Of a DNA stretch of 64,000 bases, positions 16,557 to 23,078 are shown one piece after another. A program made the translations under genes and the position numbers. The notes under the pieces were generated by a model. The model was not told where the DNA came from. It saw nothing but the letters and a program-made list of their open reading frames with translations, and did no database searches. The number at the start of each line of letters is the position of its first letter. The first letter of the stretch is position 1. The stretch lies in assembly GCF_004340785.1 (NCBI RefSeq), contig NZ_SLXS01000003.1, positions 281,689 to 345,688 on the forward strand. Reading direction: 5' to 3'. The stretch comes from Tumebacillus sp. BK434. GTDB taxonomy: Bacteria; Bacillota; Bacilli; Tumebacillales; Tumebacillaceae.

Positions 16557-17237
16557 ATGAACAAACGGACCTTATTCACCACCGTGCTGGCCACCGCGCT
16601 GGTCACAACGCTGTTGTCCGGCTGCGGCACGGATGAAAACACGCAGAAGAACAACAACAACAAGCAGCAGAACAACACCGGTACGGTTGACACCTCGAAG
16701 AAGCAGAAGCAATACGCCAGCAAGCCGGAAATGAAGATCGACAAAGCAAAAGAATACACCGCCACGATCAAAACGAACAAAGGCGATATCAAAATCAAGC
16801 TGCTCGACGACGCAGCACCGGTCACCGTCAACAACTTCGTTTTCCTCGCCCAGGACAAATACTATGACGGGGTCACCTTCCACCGTGTGATCAAAGACTT
16901 CATGATCCAGACCGGCGACCCGACCGGTACCGGAGCCGGCGGTCCGGGCTACCGATTCGAAGACGAACTGCCCCCGGCGAAGCAATACACCAAAGGCATT
17001 GTCGCCATGGCCAACGCCGGCCCCGATACCAATGGCAGCCAGTTCTTCATCGGCAGCGGCCCGCAAGTGGACGGACTGAATCGCATGCCGAACTACACCG
17101 TTTTTGGCGAAGTGGTCGAAGGTCTCGACATCGTCGACAAGATCGCATCTGTGCCGGTCGGCCAGAGCCCGAGTGGCGAGATGAGCAAACCGCAGGAAGA
17201 CGTGCACATCGAAACGGTCACCATCGAAGAAAAGTAA
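16557..17237 (+). CDS. Lipoprotein peptidyl-prolyl isomerase, cyclophilin type
   Basis: 226 residues. Signal MNKRTLFTTVLATALVTTLL followed by SGCG gives a lipobox (LLSGC), then an Asn/Gln/Lys-rich linker (NTQKNNNNKQQNNTG). The cyclophilin domain spans about 65-225: TVNNFVFLAQDKYYDGVTFH, RVIKDFMIQTGDPTG, GIVAMANAGPDTNGSQFFI. The active-site Arg (FHRVI) is present. It likely folds secreted proteins at the outer face of the membrane. GGAGGAG ribosome site; ATG 16557 chosen, with a GTG one codon earlier as an alternative. Confidence 0.94.
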   Translation: MNKRTLFTTVLATALVTTLLSGCGTDENTQKNNNNKQQNNTGTVDTSKKQKQYASKPEMKIDKAKEYTATIKTNKGDIKIKLLDDAAPVTVNNFVFLAQDKYYDGVTFHRVIKDFMIQTGDPTGTGAGGPGYRFEDELPPAKQYTKGIVAMANAGPDTNGSQFFIGSGPQVDGLNRMPNYTVFGEVVEGLDIVDKIASVPVGQSPSGEMSKPQEDVHIETVTIEEK

Positions 17238-17255
17238 CTCGGACACCAACCGACA

Positions 17256-17292
17256 AAACGGCTCTCCCGCCCGGGAGAGCCGTTGCTGTTTC
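17256..17292 (+). terminator. Terminator after cyclophilin gene
   Basis: ACGGCTCTCCC pairs with GGGAGAGCCGT, then TGCTGTTTC (weak T-run). Confidence 0.65.
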
Positions 17293-17426
17293 GACAGCGA
17301 CCTCCTTTGCCGTCGATTTCCCGGGAAATTGTCGAACGAAATCGGCACACCGTCGCTGCGGCCGCACCATATGCTGATCACATGAGGATGAGCAAATGAG
17401 GTTGCGCAATTGAAAGGAGCTGGAAC

Positions 17427-17873
17427 ATGGGCCGCGCCTATCGCAGATGGAAACGCCGACGCCAAGAGCAACGCAAGTTATTGCCGGAAGTTCCCTCCTA
17501 TTTCCTGGTGCCTCCGCCCCTGCCGCCAGGATTTGGCATCGTCGGCGAACAGTATTTTGAAGAGACGGTGCTGATCACCGGGCAGATCTTTTTCGATGAC
17601 CCGTTCTATAACGTCATAAGCCCGCCGCCGTTCGGTCCCTCCGATCCGGCCTTTCCGCAATGGGTCGTCGTCATGCAGCGGGCGGAGGAGCGCTATCTCG
17701 CCTGCCCGGAAGGACGCGAGACGCAGGAATGCGCACTGGCCCGCGAAGCGTACTTCGAAGCGGCGCGCCAATACGCCTATGTCCTCGATAGGGAATACGG
17801 CTTCAACCGCTTGCAGCCCGGCCAGTCGCCCTATGATCCGAAGCCGGCAACGGCACAAAAAAATCGTACCTGA
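17427..17873 (+). CDS. Hypothetical protein next to gerP-like genes
   Basis: 148 residues, with an AAAGGAG site 7-8 nt before the ATG. A very basic N-terminus (MGRAYRRWKRRRQEQRKLL) is followed by a Pro/aromatic segment (VPPPLPPGFGIVGEQYFEET), a stretch with SPPPFGPSDPAFPQW, and a helical part with two Cys (LACPEGRETQECALAREAY). No family is recognised. Its position beside the gerP-like cluster and its composition hint at a spore-coat or inner-coat protein; that is inference. The stop codon lies inside the following terminator. Confidence 0.72.
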   Translation: MGRAYRRWKRRRQEQRKLLPEVPSYFLVPPPLPPGFGIVGEQYFEETVLITGQIFFDDPFYNVISPPPFGPSDPAFPQWVVVMQRAEERYLACPEGRETQECALAREAYFEAARQYAYVLDREYGFNRLQPGQSPYDPKPATAQKNRT

Positions 17874-17894
17874 CCTGCACAGGTACGATTTTTC
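17856..17894. terminator. Bidirectional terminator
   Basis: ATCGTACCTG and CAGGTACGAT form a near-perfect stem with A/T runs on both sides. It serves the gene at 17427 and the convergent GerPB-like gene. Confidence 0.88.
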
Positions 17895-17902
17895 ATGCTG
17901 CG

Positions 17903-18169
17903 CTATGCTTCTCCTTGCAGAGGCACCGGCGGTCTTTTCGGTCGCTGCTTCTCAGGTGACACCGGCAGCCCTTCCGCGTTCAGCATCGGCTCAATCTCCT
18001 GATGGATCTTATCCTCGACCGTCTGATCGGCCTGCTGCTGTGTGATTTGCTCTGTGATCTGTTCCGAACGGGCCTTGATGGCGCCGCTGGTGCCGATCTG
18101 CACGATGGAAGAGTTCGACATGCCGGTGACAGTTAAGGATCCGATCCTGATCGTTTGATTGACGCGCAT
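17903..18169 (-). CDS. GerPB-like spore germination protein
   Basis: 88 residues. The first half MRVNQTIRIGSLTVTGMSNS followed by SIVQIGTSGAIKARS matches GerPB (NQTI...SNSS-x-QIG-x-G-x-I-x-A-x-S). GerP proteins sit in the spore coat and help germinants reach their receptors. The C-terminal half (ITEQITQQQADQTVEDKIHQ, ending in a Pro/basic tail) is longer than in typical GerPB. It is downstream of the GerPA/F-like gene on the same strand. Confidence 0.78.
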   Translation of the reverse strand: MRVNQTIRIGSLTVTGMSNSSIVQIGTSGAIKARSEQITEQITQQQADQTVEDKIHQEIEPMLNAEGLPVSPEKQRPKRPPVPLQGEA

Positions 18170-18183
18170 CGTTTCACCTCCCG

Positions 18184-18405
18184 TTAGAAAGCGCTGATCA
18201 CGTTTTCATCCAGCACGTCGTTATCGTTGGTGTTCGTCGAAGAGATTACGTTATACGTTTGCGGGAAGTCCCCCGTATTAAACGATCCGGAACCGGCATA
18301 CGTTTTGGCTGTCGTTTTCGGAGAGATGAGACCTACATCCCCGATGCTCAATACTCCGCCAGAAGAGATGTTGATCACTTTTAGATTGCCGAGAATCGCA
18401 GGCAC
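18184..18405 (-). CDS. GerPA/GerPF-like spore germination protein
   Basis: 73 residues from a GTG (18403-18405) with a GAAGGTGG site. The sequence PAILGNLKVINISSGGVLSI then GDVGLISPKTTAKTYAGSG and ISSTNTNDNDVLDENVI follows the GerPA/PF template (P-x-I-x-G...GD...SPK...K-x-Y-x-G-x-G...N-x-D-x-D-V-x-D). It is transcribed away from its paralogue at 18547; the promoter region between them carries a dyad. Confidence 0.82.
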   Translation of the reverse strand: MPAILGNLKVINISSGGVLSIGDVGLISPKTTAKTYAGSGSFNTGDFPQTYNVISSTNTNDNDVLDENVISAF

Positions 18406-18443
18406 GACGCCACCACCTTCGCTGCCAGAATCTTTTCTCTAGG

Positions 18444-18471
18444 CAGTCTATGCATGTCAAATGACATGGGT
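18444..18471 (-). promoter_or_regulatory. Candidate sigma-K promoter for gerPA/F-like and gerPB-like genes
   Basis: AC at the -35 position (18470-18471), 17 nt, then CATAGACTG (18444-18452) against the sigma-K -10 pattern CATAnnnTA (one mismatch). Late mother-cell expression is known for gerP of Bacillus. Confidence 0.45.
18453..18468. repeat. Dyad CATGTCA-AA-TGACATG in gerP divergent promoter region
   Basis: Two perfect 7-bp arms separated by 2 bp. The dyad fills the spacer of the leftward promoter and lies about 14 bp left of the -35 of the rightward promoter. It could bind a regulator of both units. Confidence 0.7.
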
Positions 18472-18481
18472 GAACGCCCGC

Positions 18482-18509
18482 ACCGATTCCTCCCGTTCGA
18501 CATACGATA
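18482..18509 (+). promoter_or_regulatory. Candidate sigma-K promoter for rightward gerP-like operon
   Basis: AC (18482-18483), 17 nt, CATACGATA (18501-18509), which matches the sigma-K -10 pattern CATAnnnTA exactly. Confidence 0.55.
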
Positions 18510-18546
18510 TTTGCATAGACTTGTAACAAACAAAGGAGCGAGTGCC

Positions 18547-18768
18547 ATGCCATCCGTGGTCGGCGGACCGATCAAAATTATCAGCGTCTCAGGCGGCACC
18601 GTCATCTTTGGCGATTCCGGTTTTATCGCTCCGAAAGAAGCGGCGAAAAGCTACAGCGGTGCCGGCGGCGGCTTGACCGGTGACTTCTCCGTCTCGATCA
18701 ACGGGATCAGCAACACCACGACGATCGATCCTGACGTTGTTGACGGCAGCACCAATTCCGGAGTGTAG
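18547..18768 (+). CDS. GerPF/GerPA-like spore germination protein
   Basis: 73 residues, with an AAAGGAG site before ATG. PSVVGGPIKIISVSGGTVIF then GDSGFIAPKEAAKSYSGAGG and NTTTIDPDVVDG follow the GerPA/PF template, and it is clearly a paralogue of the divergent 18184-18405 gene. It is the first gene of a three-gene unit with the GerPE-like and GerPD-like genes. Confidence 0.83.
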   Translation: MPSVVGGPIKIISVSGGTVIFGDSGFIAPKEAAKSYSGAGGGLTGDFSVSINGISNTTTIDPDVVDGSTNSGV

Positions 18769-18772
18769 CCCA

Positions 18773-19075
18773 ATGTTTACGCGTACACGCGCCAAACAAA
18801 CGATCGTGCAGGAGATGCTCGTGCTCGCCGTCGCCAACTCCGGCGTCGTGCAGATCGGTGACGTCTGGCAAGGGATCGATCCTTTCTCCTATGGGGAAGC
18901 GTATGCCGGTTATCGTGGAGCTCCGGGCTTTCTTGAGCAAGGGCGGTTCGAAGAGCCGATTGATACTCGGCTGCATTTCGCCGACCAAGTGGACGAAGAA
19001 GTCCGCGATTCCAACATGTGGGGCGGCATACAAGAGACGTTCCGTCCTAACACAAGAGGTGTGAGTCCAAGATGA
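18773..19075 (+). CDS. GerPE-like spore germination protein
   Basis: 100 residues. The N-terminus MFTRTRAKQTIVQEMLVLAV then ANSGVVQIGDVWQGIDPFSY matches GerPE (MF-x-RTS...S-V-x-QIGDS...P-x-S-x-A). The start lies 4 nt after the previous stop, and its 3' end overlaps the GerPD-like start by ATGA, so the three are translated as a unit. Confidence 0.78.
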   Translation: MFTRTRAKQTIVQEMLVLAVANSGVVQIGDVWQGIDPFSYGEAYAGYRGAPGFLEQGRFEEPIDTRLHFADQVDEEVRDSNMWGGIQETFRPNTRGVSPR

Positions 19076-19275
19076 AAAAAGTCAAACTTAACGTTGTCAA
19101 CAACGGCGATCTGCAAGTGGGGATGTTCAAGATCAACTCGATCACCGCCTCGGCAGTCGTGCTGCTTGGCGACACCGAAATCGTCTCGCCGAGATCCGTT
19201 CTGATTTCCCGCGGTGTGCGGCCGATCTCGGCGATCGTTCCGGCGACCACAGGCCCTGTCGGAGCGATTCGCTAA
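19072..19275 (+). CDS. GerPD-like spore germination protein
   Basis: 67 residues. LNVVNNGDLQVGMFKINSIT and ASAVVLLGDTEIVSPRS follow the GerPD pattern (N-V-x-N-x-L-x-VG-x-I-x-I-x-x-x-S-S-S-x-x-x-IGD). It is the last gene of the rightward operon, then a terminator. No GerPC-like coiled-coil gene is visible nearby. Confidence 0.75.
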   Translation: MKKVKLNVVNNGDLQVGMFKINSITASAVVLLGDTEIVSPRSVLISRGVRPISAIVPATTGPVGAIR

Positions 19276-19276
19276 T

Positions 19277-19308
19277 AAAAAGAGACCCTCTGCGCAGAGG
19301 GTCTCTTT
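19277..19308. terminator. Bidirectional terminator between gerPD-like gene and etfA
   Basis: AAAAGAGACCCTCTG pairs with CAGAGGGTCTCTTTT around a 2-nt centre, a nearly perfect palindrome with U-runs on both strands. Confidence 0.88.
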
Positions 19309-19318
19309 TGGTCTGATC

Positions 19319-20305
19319 TTACTCAGCCAGCACTTTCTTCAGCTCTTCGGTCAGGATCGGCACGATGTCGAACAGGTCGCCGACGATGCCGTAGTCTGCC
19401 ACTTTGAAGATCGGTGCTTCCGGGTCTTTGTTGATCGCCACGATCACTTTGGAGTTGGACATGCCCGCCAAGTGCTGGATCGCACCGGAGATGCCGACTG
19501 CAAAGTACAGGTCCGGGGTAACCACTTTGCCGGTCTGGCCGATCTGCAGCGCGTAGTCGCAGTAGTCAGCGTCGCAAGCGCCGCGGGATGCGCCGACAGC
19601 TGCGCCGAGGACTTCTGCCAGCTCATACAGCGGCTTGAAGCCTTCTTGCGATTTTACGCCGCGACCGCCGGAAACGATGATTTTCGCCTCGGACAGGTCG
19701 ACGCCGCCGGTCGACTTTTTCACCACTTCTTTGATGAAGGTGCGCAGGGAGCCAGCCGGGAGTTCCGCCCAGGTCTTTTCCACTTTCTCAGCGGAGCGGG
19801 AAGCGTCCGCTTCGTCTGCAGTCAGGTTGTTCGGTCGGACCGTTGCAAAGACGATATCGCCTGCGACGGTGTTTTTGGTGAACGCTTTGCCCGCATAGAT
19901 CGGACGGGTGAAGACGAGGTTGCCGCCGTCTTCGGTCACGTCGATGATGTCGGACACCTGGCCGGCAGCAAAGCGTGCAGCCAGCTTCGGCGCGAGATCG
20001 CGGCCGATCGCAGAGTGCGACATGAACACGAGGTTCGGGTTCACTTCTTTGATCATCGCTTCGAGAACTGCCGCGTACGCATCCGGCACGTAGTTCTCGA
20101 ATTGCGCATCGTCAGCGACCAGCACTTTGTCAGCGCCGTAGTGCGCCAGCGCGTCGGTGTTGACGTTCGCGCCGTTGTTGCTGATGATGGAAGCGACGAC
20201 GGTGCCGCCGTTCGCCAGCCGCTTGGCAGCGGACAGCATTTCAAAAGTCACGTTGCGGACCGCGCCGTTGCGCAGGTCTGCCAGTACGAGAATGGTTCTG
20301 CTCAT
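19319..20305 (-). CDS. etfA: Electron transfer flavoprotein alpha subunit
   Basis: 328 residues. With EtfB it carries electrons from acyl-CoA dehydrogenases to the quinone pool. The FAD-binding C-terminal domain is visible: [42 protein letters not shown] (read as two adjoining parts) and [16 protein letters not shown], then [22 protein letters not shown]. It is the third gene of a fadR-etfB-etfA order as in Bacillus. Confidence 0.96.
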   Translation of the reverse strand: MSRTILVLADLRNGAVRNVTFEMLSAAKRLANGGTVVASIISNNGANVNTDALAHYGADKVLVADDAQFENYVPDAYAAVLEAMIKEVNPNLVFMSHSAIGRDLAPKLAARFAAGQVSDIIDVTEDGGNLVFTRPIYAGKAFTKNTVAGDIVFATVRPNNLTADEADASRSAEKVEKTWAELPAGSLRTFIKEVVKKSTGGVDLSEAKIIVSGGRGVKSQEGFKPLYELAEVLGAAVGASRGACDADYCDYALQIGQTGKVVTPDLYFAVGISGAIQHLAGMSNSKVIVAINKDPEAPIFKVADYGIVGDLFDIVPILTEELKKVLAE

Positions 20306-20347
20306 GTGTAGTGCTCCTCTCTGTCTTTCGAGTTCAAGATCCCTAAT

Positions 20348-21112
20348 TTACAGGACTTTCGCTTCGGTGCGCAGCAAGCCGACCAGTTCTTTGACGCGCG
20401 ATTCGTTGTCGCCTTCCAGAATGCGGCCGCCAGATTTTGCTGCCGGCAGGAACGTTTCCAGAACGGTGGATTTCTTCGCGATATCGCCTGCCACGTTCAG
20501 GTCGCCTGCGCCCGGGTTCGCGAGCGGCTTCTTGTTCGCTTTGCGAATCCCGATCAGAGACGGGTAGCGCGGGTCGTTGAGGCCTTGCTGGGCGGTGACG
20601 AGGATCGGCAAGGTGCCGCCGACGATCTCAAGGTCGCCTTCCGCGTCGCGGTGTGCCACGACATCGGTGCCATTGAGCTCGAGCTTGGTGATCGTGCTGA
20701 CGTGCGGGATGTTGAGCAGCTCGGCCAGACGGATCGCCACTTGGCCGGAACCGTCGTCAACCGCCTGGTTGCCGCAGAGGATGATGTCATAGGACTTGTC
20801 TTTCAGGTACGCAGCCAACACGTTGGATGCTGTATATTCGTCGCCAAAGAGGGACTCGTCGGTGATGTGAACCGCTTCATCTGCGCCCATCGCCAGCGCC
20901 GTGCGCAGCGCTTCCTGTGCGCGCTCCGGACCGATGGTGATGACGGTCACGGAACCGCCGTTTGCGTCACGCAGCTTGATCGCTTCTTCGACCGCGTACT
21001 CATCGTACGGGTTCATGACGAAGCGGACGCCGTCTTCTTTGACTTGGCCGTTTTCGACAACGATCTTTTCCTCAGTATCAAACGTTTGTTTGAGGCACAC
21101 GAAAATATTCAT
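20348..21112 (-). CDS. etfB: Electron transfer flavoprotein beta subunit
   Basis: 254 residues, partner of EtfA; it holds AMP. N-terminus MNIFVCLKQTFDTEEKI, then RFVMNPYDEYAVEEAIKL, ILCGNQAVDDGSGQVAIRLA and the QQGLNDPRYPSLIGIRKA signature. RBS GAAAGGAG. 42 bp separate it from etfA. Confidence 0.96.
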   Translation of the reverse strand: MNIFVCLKQTFDTEEKIVVENGQVKEDGVRFVMNPYDEYAVEEAIKLRDANGGSVTVITIGPERAQEALRTALAMGADEAVHITDESLFGDEYTASNVLAAYLKDKSYDIILCGNQAVDDGSGQVAIRLAELLNIPHVSTITKLELNGTDVVAHRDAEGDLEIVGGTLPILVTAQQGLNDPRYPSLIGIRKANKKPLANPGAGDLNVAGDIAKKSTVLETFLPAAKSGGRILEGDNESRVKELVGLLRTEAKVL

Positions 21113-21157
21113 CGGTGTGAACTCCTTTCAGACTTGAAATCCAAGTGATATGCATTG

Positions 21158-21757
21158 CTATGCGCGAAGTCCGCCGACCATCACATCGTATACCGGCTGA
21201 ACCTGTGACTCCAGACTGTACTTCGCCCCGGTGAGAATCCACGCGGTCACAGTCTCGTCCATCGTCCCAAAAATCATGCGGCGGGCAATTCTCTTATCCA
21301 TACTTTCCCGAAAGACGCCGGATTCGATGCCCTTTAAAATCACTTCATCGATGATCTGGTAATACGGGCGGATGATGTCGCCGATCTGCTTGCGCATTTC
21401 CGCGTTGGACTGGCGCAAATGAACTTGTGTAAACATTGCCAAATCAGGATTGACACCAAAGATCCCGAAATAGATCGTGATCAACCCTTTGAGCGATTCG
21501 GCCGCATCCCCATCTCCGAGCTGCAGCTCGTCGTGGATCCGGTCGACAATCGTGCCGATCGTCTCGCGGAGAATCGAGATGAGAATGTCTTCTTTGTTCT
21601 TGAAATACAGATACACAGTACCATCTGCGACCCCCGCCTCCCTCGCAATCTTAGAGATTGGCGCATTGTGATAGCCGGCTTGGCCGATCACTTTGACGGC
21701 GGCATTGAGGATCGCCTCGTACTTTTCATTGTTCTTCTTCTGTGCGATCGTCCTCAC
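21158..21757 (-). CDS. fadR: TetR-family regulator, FadR of fatty-acid degradation
   Basis: About 200 residues; acyl-CoA-responsive repressor of beta-oxidation genes. The HTH (ISKIAREAGVADGTVYLYFK, then NKEDILISIL) and the segment QVHLRQSNAEMRKQIGDIIR, then FGTMDETVTAW are very close to Bacillus FadR. An in-frame ATG at 21781 would lie inside the FadR operator and almost at the predicted transcription start, so the true start is downstream. I place it at the GTG 21755-21757, but GAGGTGAGG also overlaps this codon and would better fit a start at ATC 21746-21748. The start is unresolved. Confidence 0.88.
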   Translation of the reverse strand: MRTIAQKKNNEKYEAILNAAVKVIGQAGYHNAPISKIAREAGVADGTVYLYFKNKEDILISILRETIGTIVDRIHDELQLGDGDAAESLKGLITIYFGIFGVNPDLAMFTQVHLRQSNAEMRKQIGDIIRPYYQIIDEVILKGIESGVFRESMDKRIARRMIFGTMDETVTAWILTGAKYSLESQVQPVYDVMVGGLRA

Positions 21758-21762
21758 CTCAA

Positions 21763-21780
21763 TGAATGAGTGTCCATTCA
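21763..21780. promoter_or_regulatory. FadR box (autoregulation)
   Basis: TGAATGAGTGTCCATTCA fits the Bacillus FadR consensus TGAATGAnTAnTCATTCA at both arms. It covers the predicted +1 of the fadR promoter and so should repress fadR-etfBA. Confidence 0.8.
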
Positions 21781-21784
21781 TTTC

Positions 21785-21812
21785 ATACTACTATATTAGA
21801 ATAGCCAGTCAA
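21785..21812 (-). promoter_or_regulatory. fadR-etfBA promoter
   Basis: TTGACT (21807-21812), 16 nt, TAGTAT (21785-21790) on the minus strand. The predicted start, about 21778, falls inside the FadR box. Confidence 0.6.
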
Positions 21813-21825
21813 ATCCGTCAACCAA

Positions 21826-22116
21826 AAAAGCGGCCTCCCACATCGGGAGGCCGCTCTGTACACAAAGTTGCAAAATGTACCCCGCATGTGCCGTCGAGCC
21901 CCATGTTTCAGAACCTGCTCTCGCAGGTGGGTGACCCGTCCAGAGTGATCTGACTTCCCAATCGTCTTTTGCAAGAGGTGGGCCTGCCATACACCAAAGA
22001 GTTCTGTCTCCCAAGAAACACTCAAGGTTCAAAACAGTTGGACCCTAACGAACACTGCAGGAATATGTAGTTGCTGTCGTCGTCGCTTTGCGTTACCAGT
22101 ATGGCACCGAAGCGAT
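21826..22116 (-). ncRNA. Structured noncoding RNA, 6S RNA-like
   Basis: A gene-free stretch of about 490 bp carries a promoter, a structured transcript of about 290 nt and a strong terminator on the minus strand (GCGGCCTCCC, 5 nt, GGGAGGCCGC, then six T, 21826-21853). By eye the RNA folds as an interrupted rod of about 190 nt: UUGAG/CUCGA, UGUUUC/GAAACA, AGAAC/GUUCU, an internal bubble, then GCAGG/CCUGC and CCC/GGG, with an alternative ACCUGC-GAGA-GCAGGU hairpin on the 3' side of the bubble. This rod, central bubble and 3' bubble hairpin are 6S RNA features. No conserved ORF is seen. 6S is my best guess; the family is not proven. Confidence 0.5.
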
Positions 22117-22122
22117 GTCTTT

Positions 22123-22151
22123 ATCCTACAGGATTCCCCGCGCGTTCTCAA
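22123..22151 (-). promoter_or_regulatory. Promoter of the 6S-like RNA
   Basis: TTGAGA (22146-22151), 17 nt, TAGGAT (22123-22128); predicted start about 22116. Confidence 0.6.
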
Positions 22152-22250
22152 CTTCCGACTTCGAACAAACGCCCGTAAAAGAACGAGAATGGCGTGTTGC
22201 GAACGAACTGAGATTGTGAGAGTTGATCATCCTGCCGCTCGCATCACTTG

Positions 22251-22964
22251 CTAAAATCGGCGGGAAAGCAATGGCATCAGGTCGGGCGGAATGATCTCGA
22301 TCGAGTTGAGATAGGAGCTGAGGTAGAGAAGCAGAAACGAAAGCGTATCTTCCCCTGCCGCCACAGTGCTCAGCGTGCTGTCTGCGAGCGGAAAATAGCG
22401 CACTTCGCCCGTCGCTGGCGTCTGATAGACGACCAGCCCGACATCGAGCACATAGACGGCGCTGACCCGCTCGGGCAGCGGCCAGGCTTCCTGCTCGGCG
22501 GCGAGCGTCTGGGCGATCTCCGCCAAGCTCAGTTCACTCGTGCGCGCGACGATCACGCCCAGCGTGTAGGGATGGGTGCTGATCAGCTCCAAGCCGCCGG
22601 TGAAGCCTTTTTTCGTCAGCTTCTGCAGCCTGCGCACCGCGCGCAATTGCCGAGCCTCTTCGACGAGCAGCCCGGCGGTCAGCGCGTCGAGCGTCTGGAT
22701 CGCCGCTCCGGCCGTCTCCGCCGGGATCATCCGCAGTTTCCCCGCCTTCAGCTGCGGCGTGTGCAGGCGGTCGTAGAGCACCACATCGCTCTCCTCCGCC
22801 GCCCCGTCCAGCGCAAAGATCTGCCCCTGCTCCGCTCCGAATCGTTCCGGCAGCCTTTCCTGCAAAAAAGCGGCCAACTGCTCCCGAAACGGAGCACTTC
22901 CGGCAAAATTCACACTTTGTTCACTTTTTATCCCTTCATAAACTAAGGCCCACAAGTCCTGCAT
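22251..22964 (-). CDS. DUF6602-like hypothetical protein
   Basis: 237 residues from ATG 22962-22964 (MQDLWALVYEGIKSEQSVNF), which follows a GGGAGCGAGG site. The pattern FREQLAAFLQERLPERFGAE then QGQIFALDGAAEESDVVLYD is like the DUF6602/nuclease-like fold in which a conserved S-x-Q/E-x-D-x-V-x-YD stretch resembles a degraded restriction-endonuclease core. The function is unknown. The C-terminal half (YVLDVGLVVYQTPATGEVRY and LLLYLSSYLNSIEIIPPD) also fits that family. It is monocistronic and divergent to the antiporter. Confidence 0.6.
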   Translation of the reverse strand: MQDLWALVYEGIKSEQSVNFAGSAPFREQLAAFLQERLPERFGAEQGQIFALDGAAEESDVVLYDRLHTPQLKAGKLRMIPAETAGAAIQTLDALTAGLLVEEARQLRAVRRLQKLTKKGFTGGLELISTHPYTLGVIVARTSELSLAEIAQTLAAEQEAWPLPERVSAVYVLDVGLVVYQTPATGEVRYFPLADSTLSTVAAGEDTLSFLLLYLSSYLNSIEIIPPDLMPLLSRRF

Positions 22965-23078
22965 GTCATCCTCGCTCCCTTGTCGCAATGTCTTTTCCCC
23001 AGTATCGCAGACATGATATTCTTTTGCCAAATTCGTGGCACCCTATAGTTGCTCTTCCGGTGCTGAAAGGAGATGCCC

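Noticed and set aside
17287-17336. TGTCGAA-type Spo0A boxes before the 148-aa gene
   Set aside because: The 7-mer occurs repeatedly in this window, including before a chemoreceptor, and flanking bases are poor. Only the two in front of the kinases are kept, as tentative.
21783-22032. Small minus-strand frames in the 21.8-22.0 kb gap
   Set aside because: They lie inside the structured RNA and its terminator and have no ribosome site or family match; noncoding RNA is the better reading.
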